9,006 nucleotides of DNA from Pseudomonadota bacterium (GTDB lineage Bacteria > Pseudomonadota > Gammaproteobacteria > Pseudomonadales > Azotimanducaceae): contig JAQBYL010000149.1 of the NCBI GenBank assembly GCA_027622495.1, positions 1 to 9,006 of the forward strand, written 5' to 3'. Shown here piece after piece: positions 1 through 6,294 of the stretch; within the stretch, counting starts at the first letter, position 1, and the number at the start of each line of letters is the position of its first letter. The notes below the pieces were generated by a model. That model ran no database searches. It worked only from the letters and a program-made list of their open reading frames with translations, and was not told the origin of the DNA. The position numbers and the translations under genes were made by a program.

Positions 1-345
1 CACGGTCAGGCCAACCAGGTCGCGCCAGAAGTACTCACCGGGGGCAGCTTCCCCAAACGCTGATCTGGGAACACCAATGGTGGTCCCACTGAGACTCTGG
101 GCCTGGTCGCGACCCACGATATCGCGCAATGCAGCAACCAGACCTTTCTGATGCGGCCGGGCTTCACGGACTTCCACCGGTCGCCATTGGCCGCTTCCAT
201 CGTCCAGTAGCCAGGGCCGGTACTCGAGCAGATTCTCGACTGGATCAGTATAAGAGACAACGCGCACCCACCCGCGAACCCCGAATGCACCGCCAATGCG
301 GCCCACTACGACCACATCAGTAAGTGCGTTTTCTTGGGTATTCAC
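1..345 (-). CDS. rimM: Ribosome maturation factor RimM (C-terminus beyond window edge)
   Basis: RimM binds ribosomal protein uS19 in the 30S head and assists late 16S rRNA maturation. The first 115 codons are present. The N-terminal beta-barrel begins with VVVGRIGGAFGVRGWVRV (about residues 11-28), the family signature, followed by SYTDP. The start of the PRC-barrel domain, GEYFWRDLVGL (about 103-113), is the last thing seen before the edge. The start is GTG at 345 with only a weak GAG (352-354) as Shine-Dalgarno. It suits the family because the barrel signature begins about ten residues in, as usual. No ATG gives a better N-terminus. The gene lies 40 bp downstream of rpsP and is almost certainly cotranscribed with it, the usual order being rpsP-rimM-trmD-rplS. 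A 7-bp hairpin sits just before the start. The reading is secure; the exact start is slightly less so. Confidence 0.93.
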   Translation of the reverse strand, partial: MNTQENALTDVVVVGRIGGAFGVRGWVRVVSYTDPVENLLEYRPWLLDDGSGQWRPVEVREARPHQKGLVAALRDIVGRDQAQSLSGTTIGVPRSAFGEAAPGEYFWRDLVGLTV

Positions 346-357
346 GAAAGACTCAGA

Positions 358-377
358 ACCGGTCGGTGAGGACCGGT
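358..377 (-). promoter_or_regulatory. Inverted repeat between rpsP and rimM, ahead of the rimM start
   Basis: A perfect 7-bp inverted repeat, ACCGGTC and GACCGGT, is separated by a 6-nt loop. In the mRNA it ends 12 nt upstream of the rimM GTG, beside a weak ribosome-binding site. No T-run follows on the minus strand, so it is not an intrinsic terminator. In E. coli the trmD operon makes much less RimM and TrmD than ribosomal proteins, partly through translational control. A hairpin here could play such a role or could be an RNA-processing or stability element. The repeat is seen directly; the function is inference. Confidence 0.4.
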
Positions 378-385
378 CAACAATT

Positions 386-655
386 TCAGGAAGCGCTCGG
401 TTCCGCGACCGCAGCGGCTGACGCCTGCTTCAACAGCACCTGCACCCGCTCGGAGGGCTGAGCGCCCACAGACAACCAGTAGTTCACCCGGTCCAGGTTA
501 AGGCGCAGGCTTTCGGTCTGCCCCCTGGCAAGCGGATCAAAAAAACCAACCTGCTCAATGAAACGCCCATCGCGCTTGGACGCCCGATCGGCAACGGTGA
601 CGTAATAAAACGGATTTTTCTTGGATCCGTGGCGTGCCAAACGAATGGTAACCAT
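386..655 (-). CDS. rpsP: Small ribosomal subunit protein bS16
   Basis: bS16 is a structural protein of the 30S body and is needed for its assembly. The 89-residue product opens with MVTIRLARHGSKKNPFYYVT, the bS16 signature. It continues with VADRASKRDGRFIEQVGFFDP (about 21-41) and a C-terminal region containing NYWLSVGAQPSERVQVLL (about 58-75), which matches the family throughout. Length is normal (E. coli has 82 residues); the tail is a short Ala/Ser/Glu-rich extension. The start ATG at 655 is preceded by AAGGG (667-671) with an 11-nt spacer. It follows ffh by 149 bp, has its own promoter in that gap, and leads into rimM. Confidence 0.98.
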   Translation of the reverse strand: MVTIRLARHGSKKNPFYYVTVADRASKRDGRFIEQVGFFDPLARGQTESLRLNLDRVNYWLSVGAQPSERVQVLLKQASAAAVAEPSAS

Positions 656-688
656 CTAGAGCTTAACCCTTGGAACGAAAGGCGCAGC

Positions 689-717
689 ATTCTATAGGAA
701 CATCAAACACTTGCAAA
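689..717 (-). promoter_or_regulatory. Sigma70-type promoter of the rpsP-rimM operon
   Basis: On the minus strand a -10 box TAGAAT (689-694, five of six consensus bases) lies 17 nt from a -35-like TTTGCA (712-717). The alternative -35 TTGCAA with 16-nt spacing overlaps it. A GC-rich discriminator follows the -10 box, typical of stringently controlled ribosomal-protein promoters. Transcription would begin near 682 and give an untranslated leader of roughly 27 nt that carries the AAGGG ribosome-binding site. The ffh-rpsP gap (656-804) holds no convincing intrinsic terminator, so read-through from ffh is possible. Confidence 0.65.
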
Positions 718-804
718 CCGGTATCCGGGATTATTTGTAAACGGCCTGCGAGGCTTGACTTTGAGCGGCTGGTCAGCCCGGCAAGCAAGCTCACTGCTGC
801 GTTT

Positions 805-2178
805 TCAGCGGCGCACACCAGCGGCAGGACGGGCTGCCTGCAGGGTACGCAGCATCTTCTGCATCCCGCCTTTCTTGCTCATCTTTTTCATCATTTTCTG
901 CATCTGCTTGTGTTGTTTCAGCAGTCTGTTCACGTCCGGGATGTGGGTACCGCTGCCTTTGGCGATCCGCTGCTTCCTGGAACCACTGATCAGGTCGGGA
1001 AAATGCCGTTCGTGGGCGGTCATCGAGTCGATGATCACAGCCATTTTCTTGAACATGCCGTCATCAATCTTTGACTGAGCATTGGCCGGTAGCGCGCTCA
1101 TACCGGGGATTTTGTCCATCATATTGGTCATGCCGCCCATGTTGGACATCTGTTTCAGCTGTTCGCGGAAATCTTCGAGGTCGAACTTCTGGCCATGCTG
1201 GATTTTGCGGGCAAGTTTCTGCGCGCTGCGCTTATCGACTTTGCGCTGTGCCTCTTCTATCAGGCTCAACATGTCGCCCATGCCCAGAATGCGGGAGGCC
1301 AGGCGATCCGGGTGGAACGGCTCCAGGGCGTCGGTCTTCTCACCCATACCGAGGAATTTGATCGGTTTGCCGGTAATGGCGCGGACCGACAATGCCGCAC
1401 CACCGCGAGCATCACCATCTGCCTTGGCAAGGACCACACCGGTAAGAACCAGTGCATCGTTAAAGGCTTTTGCAGTATTAGCGGCGTCCTGACCGGTCAT
1501 CGCGTCTACGACAAAAAGCGTTTCGATCGGCGAAAGACTGGCTTGCAGGTCGCGTATTTCCGCCATCATGGCGGCGTCGATGGCAAGACGACCCGCGGTG
1601 TCTACCAAGAGCACATCCGCCAGCACTTTCTTCGCTTCGACAACTGCGCGTTTACCGATATCGAGGGGTTTTTCGTCTGGGGTCGAATGGATGAAGTGCG
1701 CACCAACTTCGGCGGCCAGGGTCTGAAGTTGATCGATGGCGGCAGGTCGGTAGACGTCAGCCGACACCACCGCAACCTTCTTTTTTGCGCCAAGCCGGCC
1801 TTCGATCAGGAATCTGGCAAGCTTTGCCACAGTGGTAGTTTTGCCGGCACCCTGAAGACCCGCCATGAGGATGATCGCCGGTGGTGTGGTGTTGAGGTCC
1901 AACGCATCGTTGGCCTCACCCATCACCTTGACGAGTTCGGTGTGCACGATCTTGACGAAGGCTTCACCCGGGTTCAGTGCACTCGACACCACCGTTCCGA
2001 GCGCCTTGGAGCGCACCTGGCTGATGAAATCCTTGACCACTGGCAAAGCGACATCTGCTTCAAGCAGAGCCATGCGTACGTCCCGCAGTGCGGCACTCAC
2101 ATTCTCTTCAGACAGGCGCGCTTTGCCTGAGATGCCACGAAGAGTCTGTGTGAGACGATCAGTCAGGTTGTCAAACAT
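805..2178 (-). CDS. ffh: Signal recognition particle protein Ffh (SRP54)
   Basis: Ffh is the GTPase of the signal recognition particle. With 4.5S RNA it binds hydrophobic signal sequences on nascent chains and docks with FtsY at the membrane. The 457-residue product has the full layout: N domain helical bundle (about 1-90); G domain with P-loop GLQGAGKTT (107-115), DVYRPAA (141-147), DTAGR (193-197) and DGDARGG (254-260); then the methionine-rich M domain (about 310-440) with the RNA-binding stretch GSRKQRIAKGSG (399-410) and DVNRLLKQ. The tail is short but within family range (E. coli 453). One oddity is that the guanine-specificity motif TKxD reads AKAD (251-254), with alanine replacing the conserved threonine. 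The ATG start begins MFDNLTDRL, as expected for the family. The gene is divergent from ypjD and upstream of rpsP, as in E. coli. Confidence 0.99.
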   Translation of the reverse strand: MFDNLTDRLTQTLRGISGKARLSEENVSAALRDVRMALLEADVALPVVKDFISQVRSKALGTVVSSALNPGEAFVKIVHTELVKVMGEANDALDLNTTPPAIILMAGLQGAGKTTTVAKLARFLIEGRLGAKKKVAVVSADVYRPAAIDQLQTLAAEVGAHFIHSTPDEKPLDIGKRAVVEAKKVLADVLLVDTAGRLAIDAAMMAEIRDLQASLSPIETLFVVDAMTGQDAANTAKAFNDALVLTGVVLAKADGDARGGAALSVRAITGKPIKFLGMGEKTDALEPFHPDRLASRILGMGDMLSLIEEAQRKVDKRSAQKLARKIQHGQKFDLEDFREQLKQMSNMGGMTNMMDKIPGMSALPANAQSKIDDGMFKKMAVIIDSMTAHERHFPDLISGSRKQRIAKGSGTHIPDVNRLLKQHKQMQKMMKKMSKKGGMQKMLRTLQAARPAAGVRR

Positions 2179-2192
2179 CGAAGACCCGTGTT

Positions 2193-2213
2193 AAAAAAAA
2201 CGTCGCGATTATA
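2193..2213 (-). promoter_or_regulatory. Likely ffh promoter: perfect -10 box followed by a T8 run
   Basis: On the minus strand a perfect TATAAT (2208-2213) is followed by CGCGACG and then eight T residues (2193-2200), about 14 nt before the ffh ATG. The -35 region at standard spacing is poor (AACGCA at 17 nt), so the promoter may need an activator or may be weak. Transcription would start near 2201-2202, placing the U8 run within the first ten transcribed bases. The leader of about 23 nt lacks a clear Shine-Dalgarno sequence. A 5-bp inverted repeat, ACGCA/TGCGT (2221-2235), covers the -35 position. Confidence 0.4.
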
Positions 2214-2229
2214 GCCCTTCACGCATCGG

Positions 2230-3084
2230 GTGCGTTATGCCAAACTCGCAAAAATCTTAAGCGTTAGACGCATTTTGCAAGGCATAAGCCCCGCAATCCC
2301 TGGCTTGATTGCGACCGTTCTATACAGTCTGGCCACACTGATTCAAATTCGCAGCCTGTCACAACGCAGTGATCTGCCGCTGCGGCTGATCGATTCCATC
2401 GCAGTTCCCGCGCTGATCGCACACGCTCTTGCCACCTGGCTGCTGCTGGTTACACCCACTGGCATTGACCTCGGCATCTGGGGTATTGCGAATCTCGTGG
2501 CATTCGTGATGGTGATCTTCGTTATGATCATGCGGCTCACCCTACCCGTGCACAGCCTTCTTTTGTTTCTGTTTCCATTGTGCGTTGTATCTGTGTTGGC
2601 AGCTTTGTTTGCCAACACCGGGTTAGCACCCAGAACCGACCTGCCTGGCCGTCTTATCACCCACATTCTGACCTCCATCGCTGCATACAGCATTCTGATG
2701 ATGGCGGCTTTTCAGTCAATCATGCTTGCTACACAGGAGCGTTATCTGCGGGTAAAACACCGGTTTTCGCTGGGGCGCTTTCTGCCACCACTGGAAACCA
2801 TGGAAAGCCTGCTGTTCCGCATGCTCTGGACCGGGTTCGCCATATTGACGGTGGCCATTGCAAGCGGCTTTCTGTTTCTGGACAACATGTTCGATCAGCG
2901 CATCGTGCACCACACCGTGCTTTCGTCCGCGTCATGGCTTGTCTACGTTGCATTGCTTGGCGGGCACTACCTGTTCGGATGGCGTGGTGCGTCGGCATCG
3001 CGCTGGACACTGATCGCTTTCACATTGCTTCTATTGGGATACTTTGGTAGTAAATTCGTCGTTGAAATTCTACTGGAACGGTAA
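2230..3084 (+). CDS. ypjD: CcsA/YpjD-family inner-membrane protein
   Basis: This polytopic membrane protein belongs to the cytochrome c assembly (CcsA/CcmC-like) superfamily, YpjD branch. The molecular role of the branch is not settled, and I do not claim haem transport here. About eight hydrophobic segments are visible, near residues 22-40, 54-74, 82-102, 107-128, 142-168, 193-217, 229-250 and 259-281. Histidines H65, H145 and H246 fall in or beside membrane segments, and the C-terminal part (VLSSASWLVYVALLGGHY, then GWRG) closely resembles E. coli YpjD. The start is uncertain. GTG at 2230 has no ribosome-binding site and adds about 20 basic residues before the first membrane segment. TTG at 2275 or 2305 would fit the family N-terminus better but also lacks a good site. 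Its stop overlaps the start of the next gene (TAATG), so the two are probably translated together. Confidence 0.9.
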   Translation: MRYAKLAKILSVRRILQGISPAIPGLIATVLYSLATLIQIRSLSQRSDLPLRLIDSIAVPALIAHALATWLLLVTPTGIDLGIWGIANLVAFVMVIFVMIMRLTLPVHSLLLFLFPLCVVSVLAALFANTGLAPRTDLPGRLITHILTSIAAYSILMMAAFQSIMLATQERYLRVKHRFSLGRFLPPLETMESLLFRMLWTGFAILTVAIASGFLFLDNMFDQRIVHHTVLSSASWLVYVALLGGHYLFGWRGASASRWTLIAFTLLLLGYFGSKFVVEILLER

Positions 3085-4388
3085 TGTCTCTCACCCACCT
3101 TACGCCAGAGACCCTGCTTCTGATCATGCTGGTGCTGACCGTCCTTTCCGCGTTCTTCTCAAGCAGCGAAACGGCGATGATGGCGCTCAACCGCTACCGT
3201 CTGCGACACCTGGTTAACGAGGGTCACGCCGGGGCAAGGAAAGCCGACAAGCTTCTACGCCGTCCGGATCGCCTGCTCAGCGGCATATTGATCGGCAACA
3301 ACCTGGTGAATTTCAGCGCAGCCACTGTGGCGACTGTTCTTGGTCTTCAGCTGTTCGGTGATCTCGGCGTCATGCTTTCGCCGGTTGTACTCACCATATA
3401 TTTCCTGATCTTCGCTGAAGTTGCACCAAAAACCATCGCCGCCAACAACCCCGAACGGTTAGCGTTCAGGGCAGTTTATGTCCTCGATCCGTTGCTCAAA
3501 TTCATGCTTCCGGCGCTCTGGTCAATCAACCGCGTCAGCAACCTCGTTGCCCGTCCATTCATGAAACATGACGACAAACACCGCGACCACCTGAGCATGG
3601 ATGAGTTGAGAACGGTGGTTAACGAAGGCTCGAGAATACCGGATGCACACCAGGACATGCTGATCAGCATCCTGGACCTGGAAAACGTCACCGTCGACGA
3701 CATCATGGTTCCACGCAGCGAAATCGTCGGTATCGATGCGGACGCCGATCTGAGTGAAATCATCGATATTCTGGCTAACAGTCAGCACACGCGTCTGCCT
3801 GTATACCGGGGGAACATGGACAACGTGATCGGCATACTGCACCTGCGTCGCATGAGCCGTTTCATCAATCAGGAAGGCGTCAGCAAGGAACAACTGCTTA
3901 ACCTGGTACGAAAACCGTACTACGTTCCTGAAGCAACACCGCTTCATACACAACTGCTGAATTTCAAGAACGAAAAACGTCGGGTTGCGCTGGTGGTGGA
4001 CGAATACGGCGACGTTCGCGGTATTGTGACTCTGGAAGACATCCTGGAAGAAATCGTCGGCGAATTTACCACTGACTTCGCTGCCAGCATGCCGGAGATC
4101 GTCAAGCAGGAAGACGACTCCTACGTGATCGATGGCCGCGCTGTACTGCGCGATATCAATCGCGCCCTGGCATGGGACCTGCCCACCGACGGACCGAAAA
4201 CCCTGAACGGTCTGTTGCTGGAGGAACTGGAGACCATCCCTGATTCAAACCTGTGCATCAGGATTGGTGACTACCGCTTCGAAACCATGCAGATCACCGA
4301 CAATTCGATTAAAAACGTCAAGATCATGCGCGACGTGAGGCCGTTGCTTCACGACGAGGTAGAAGCACGGCCGTCAGAATCTGCCTAG
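3084..4388 (+). CDS. yfjD: CNNM-CBS-CorC_HlyC membrane protein (CorB/YfjD type)
   Basis: This is a member of the CNNM/CorB family, linked to magnesium and cobalt transport, most likely Mg2+ efflux, in the inner membrane. The 434 residues show the expected order. A CNNM transmembrane domain (about 9-190) carries SSSETA (26-31), GNNLVN (71-76) and FAEVAPKTIA (110-119). CBS1 (about 207-262) contains IMVPRSEI and TRLPVY, and CBS2 (about 276-330) contains VALVVDEYGDVRGIVTLEDI. A CorC_HlyC domain (about 346-421) follows, with DGRAVLRDIN and LNGLLLEELE. The CBS pair normally senses adenine nucleotide with Mg2+. Length is typical (E. coli YfjD about 430). The ATG start is fixed by the one-base overlap with the preceding ypjD stop. 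No separate promoter is seen, so the pair is probably one transcript. Confidence 0.95.
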   Translation: MSLTHLTPETLLLIMLVLTVLSAFFSSSETAMMALNRYRLRHLVNEGHAGARKADKLLRRPDRLLSGILIGNNLVNFSAATVATVLGLQLFGDLGVMLSPVVLTIYFLIFAEVAPKTIAANNPERLAFRAVYVLDPLLKFMLPALWSINRVSNLVARPFMKHDDKHRDHLSMDELRTVVNEGSRIPDAHQDMLISILDLENVTVDDIMVPRSEIVGIDADADLSEIIDILANSQHTRLPVYRGNMDNVIGILHLRRMSRFINQEGVSKEQLLNLVRKPYYVPEATPLHTQLLNFKNEKRRVALVVDEYGDVRGIVTLEDILEEIVGEFTTDFAASMPEIVKQEDDSYVIDGRAVLRDINRALAWDLPTDGPKTLNGLLLEELETIPDSNLCIRIGDYRFETMQITDNSIKNVKIMRDVRPLLHDEVEARPSESA

Positions 4389-4392
4389 CATC

Positions 4393-4421
4393 CGCCGGTT
4401 GGCTTACTGCTTCCAGCGGCG
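4393..4421. terminator. Possible hairpin between convergent yfjD and leuA
   Basis: Nine base pairs with one bulged G and one wobble pair can form between CGCCGGTTGG (4393-4402) and CCAGCGGCG (4413-4421), around a 10-nt loop that contains the leuA stop codon. It spans most of the 15-bp gap between two convergent genes, a natural place for a bidirectional transcription end. No T-run follows on either strand, so it does not qualify as a classical intrinsic terminator. It may simply act as a 3'-end stabiliser or have no role. Confidence 0.25.
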
Positions 4422-6110
4422 ATTGAGCGCCGAAATGATTGCATTGAACGACGCGGTAATCGTGTTTCTACTCAGACCCACACCGTAGCACTGCCCACCT
4501 GTCGGATTGTCGATTGCCAGCAGGCAGATCGCATTGGCATCCTTTCCGGTACTCATGGCATGTTCATGGTAGTCGATGATGTTCATCGGTTCGTTCAGCG
4601 TCTGAACCATGCCATTCACAAACGCCTCAATCGGACCAGAACCTTCCCCATCGATGGTGACGATCTGTTCAGACACTTCTACCCGCGCTACACAGCGCTG
4701 ATCGGCCTCTCGCGGCGTAAGCAGATCAAAATCCACCAGACGATACGGGCCGGTTTCGACTACATACTCGGATATCAACGCTTCAAATATTTCCGCCGCT
4801 TTGATCTCCCGGTCGAGACTTTCGGTCAACTTCTGAACAATGCTGCTGAATTCGCGCAGCATGTCCTTGGGCAGAGAGATCCCATAATGCTCTTCCAGCA
4901 GGAAAGCCACACCGCCCTTCCCCGACTGACTGTTTACCCGAACAGTTTCTTTGTATGAGGACCCTACGTCGGCAGGATCAATGGGCAGATAGGGCACTTC
5001 CCAGTGGTCCCGATCGACCTGCGCCATGCCTTTTTTAATGGCATCCTGATGGGAGCCGGAAAAGGCGGTAAAAACCAGATCTCCCGCGTACGGATGCCGC
5101 TCATGAACTGGCAGTTTGTTAATCTCCTCCACCGCTTTGCGTATGCGCGGCATGTCACGAAAATCGAGTTCCGGGTCAACACCCTGGCTGAACATGTTCA
5201 TTGCCATGGTGACAATGTCGCAGTTTCCGGTCCGCTCACCGTTCCCGAACAAGGTCCCTTCAACACGCTGCGCACCCGCCATGATCGCGAGTTCTGTTGC
5301 GGCCACACCGGTGCCGCGATCGTTGTGGGTATGCAGAGAGATAACAACGCTGTCGCGATGCGGAAAATGAGTAGAAAACCACTCAATCTGATCTGCATAA
5401 ATATTAGGTGTGGCCATCTCGACGGTAGACGGCAGGTTAATGATGATCGGCTTATCGGGTGTTGCACCCCACTCCTGTACAACTGCGGTGCAGATCTCCA
5501 CAGCGAAATCCAACTCAGTGCCAGTAAAACTCTCAGGTGAATATTCAAGCGTTACGTCGGTGTTCAGGCGCGCGACCGCCTCCTTGACCATGCGTGTTCC
5601 CTGTACCGCAAGGTCAATGATCCCAGCCCGGTCCATGTTGAAGACCACTCTGCGCTGTAATTCGCTGGTGGAGTTGTAAAGGTGAAAGATGGCTCGCGGT
5701 GCACCCTGAAGGGACTCGACAGACCGTTCGATGAGTTCCCGGCGAGCCTGACAGAGAATCTGAATTGTCACCCCTTGAGGGATGCGCTTTTCGTCAATGA
5801 TGCGACGGATAAAATCAAAGTCTGGTTGTGAGGCAGCAGGAAAGCCAACTTCAATCTCAGAAAACCCGACGTCCAGCAACAGGTCCCACATGCGCAACTT
5901 TTCATCGACATTCATCGGATCAATCAGCGCCTGATTGCCGTCGCGCAGGTCAACACTACACCACCGTGGTGCGTGCTCGATTACTTTGCCCGGCCATTGC
6001 CGGTTCTTCATATCGATGGGTTGAAAAGTTTTGTACTTGTGAAATGGCATGGCACCGGCAGCGCGGCCTTTCCAGCCAGTAGATTCAGGGCTTGTTTGTT
6101 CTTCGCTCAT
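4404..6110 (-). CDS. leuA: 2-isopropylmalate synthase, proteobacterial type 2
   Basis: LeuA condenses acetyl-CoA with 2-oxoisovalerate to give 2-isopropylmalate, the first committed step of leucine synthesis, in the cytoplasm. The 568-residue protein has the HMGL-like TIM barrel with DLRDGNQ (54-60), SPESFTGTE (191-199), the metal-binding HTHNDRGTG (260-268) and EGTLFGNGERTGN (284-296). After a linker domain comes the C-terminal LeuA regulatory (allosteric, leucine-binding) domain from about residue 440. The length and extended N-terminus (FHKYKTFQPIDMKNRQWP) mark the longer type-2 class. I chose ATG at 6110 because GAGGA lies 8 nt upstream. An in-frame TTG at 6134 would add eight residues but has no such site. 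A leader with a leucine-rich reading frame lies upstream, so attenuation by leucyl-tRNA is likely in addition to feedback inhibition. Confidence 0.98.
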   Translation of the reverse strand: MSEEQTSPESTGWKGRAAGAMPFHKYKTFQPIDMKNRQWPGKVIEHAPRWCSVDLRDGNQALIDPMNVDEKLRMWDLLLDVGFSEIEVGFPAASQPDFDFIRRIIDEKRIPQGVTIQILCQARRELIERSVESLQGAPRAIFHLYNSTSELQRRVVFNMDRAGIIDLAVQGTRMVKEAVARLNTDVTLEYSPESFTGTELDFAVEICTAVVQEWGATPDKPIIINLPSTVEMATPNIYADQIEWFSTHFPHRDSVVISLHTHNDRGTGVAATELAIMAGAQRVEGTLFGNGERTGNCDIVTMAMNMFSQGVDPELDFRDMPRIRKAVEEINKLPVHERHPYAGDLVFTAFSGSHQDAIKKGMAQVDRDHWEVPYLPIDPADVGSSYKETVRVNSQSGKGGVAFLLEEHYGISLPKDMLREFSSIVQKLTESLDREIKAAEIFEALISEYVVETGPYRLVDFDLLTPREADQRCVARVEVSEQIVTIDGEGSGPIEAFVNGMVQTLNEPMNIIDYHEHAMSTGKDANAICLLAIDNPTGGQCYGVGLSRNTITASFNAIISALNRRWKQ

Positions 6111-6118
6111 CAACGCGA

Positions 6119-6123
6119 TCCTC
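6119..6123 (-). promoter_or_regulatory. Shine-Dalgarno that fixes the leuA start
   Basis: GAGGA on the minus strand lies 8 nt from ATG at 6110. It favours this start over the in-frame TTG at 6134, which would place the ribosome site inside the coding region. Confidence 0.75.
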
Positions 6124-6151
6124 GTAACAATCAAAAGCGGACATGACTGCC

Positions 6152-6167
6152 TGAGACTTCAGTCTCA
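6152..6167 (-). repeat. Inverted repeat in the leuA leader, proximal to leuA
   Basis: TGAGACT and AGTCTCA form a perfect 7-bp inverted repeat (16 nt in total), which would fold in RNA as a 6-bp stem with a UGAA loop. It lies about 40 nt upstream of the leuA start. A short CTTTTG follows only some 14 nt downstream, so it is not a textbook terminator hairpin. Downstream GGCAG (6147-6151) can pair with the CTGCC copies in the leader reading frame, so an alternative fold is possible. Its role in attenuation is inferred. Confidence 0.45.
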
Positions 6168-6191
6168 TCTGGTAGTTCTGGATTTTAGGGT

Positions 6192-6203
6192 GGGCGTACG
6201 CCC
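6192..6203 (-). repeat. 12-bp palindrome in the leuA leader
   Basis: GGGCGTACGCCC is a perfect 12-bp palindrome, starting 7 nt after the leader-peptide stop codon. It could be the second hairpin of an attenuator (a four-base loop GUAC on a 4-bp GC stem) or a protein-binding operator. No T-run follows. Its position directly after the stop codon favours an RNA role that depends on where the leader ribosome pauses. Confidence 0.4.
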
Positions 6204-6209
6204 TGGGTT

Positions 6210-6287
6210 TTATATAGATGCCGGCAGCACCGGCAGCAGAAGCCGCAGTGCAGATAGGTAGGAAGAAGTTGTCTTGCAGATTTTCAC
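6210..6287 (-). CDS. Leucine-rich leader peptide of leuA (leuL-like)
   Basis: This 25-codon frame starts at GTG 6287 and ends at TAA. Six leucines fall in eleven positions (YLSALRLLLPVLP, residues 10-22), encoded by CTA, CTG, CTT and three further CTG, with three in tandem at 16-18. Leucine-codon clusters in short frames upstream of leucine biosynthesis genes are the hallmark of leader-peptide attenuation (E. coli leuL is the classic case). Slow translation for lack of charged leucyl-tRNA would keep a ribosome on the inverted repeat at codons 18-23 and change downstream folding. No in-frame ATG exists and no good ribosome-binding site precedes the GTG. The predicted promoter places the transcript start at or next to this codon, so initiation might be leaderless. 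The leucine cluster is seen directly; the mechanism is inferred from family knowledge. Confidence 0.65.
   Translation of the reverse strand: MKICKTTSSYLSALRLLLPVLPASI
6219..6235 (-). repeat. Hairpin inside the leucine-codon cluster of the leuA leader
   Basis: TGCCGG and CCGGCA are perfectly complementary 6-bp arms around a 5-nt loop, covering codons 18-23 of the leader frame. A ribosome stalled on the tandem leucine codons 16-18 would mask its 5' arm, as expected of the first (1:2) stem of an attenuator. Confidence 0.45.
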
Positions 6288-6294
6288 ACCGGCA

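Noticed and set aside
744..754. GCCT/AGGC mini-hairpin downstream of ffh as an intrinsic terminator
   Set aside because: The stem is only four base pairs with a 3-nt loop and is followed by TTT at best, too weak to call. Termination of ffh therefore remains unassigned.
1195..2130. 311-codon open frame on the plus strand, antisense to ffh
   Set aside because: It lies entirely within ffh, which is conserved over its full length. The translated product shows no recognisable family and has low-complexity Arg/His/Gly-rich composition typical of an antisense shadow, and no ribosome site precedes it.
6111..6134. Extension of LeuA by eight residues from TTG at 6134
   Set aside because: A good GAGGA site lies between the TTG and the ATG at 6110 and serves the ATG; the TTG itself has no such site.
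6085..6168. 27-codon frame with ATG at 6168 overlapping the leuA start
   Set aside because: It lacks a ribosome site, has no leucine cluster (one Leu) and its overlap with leuA appears incidental. The leucine-rich frame upstream is the better leader candidate.
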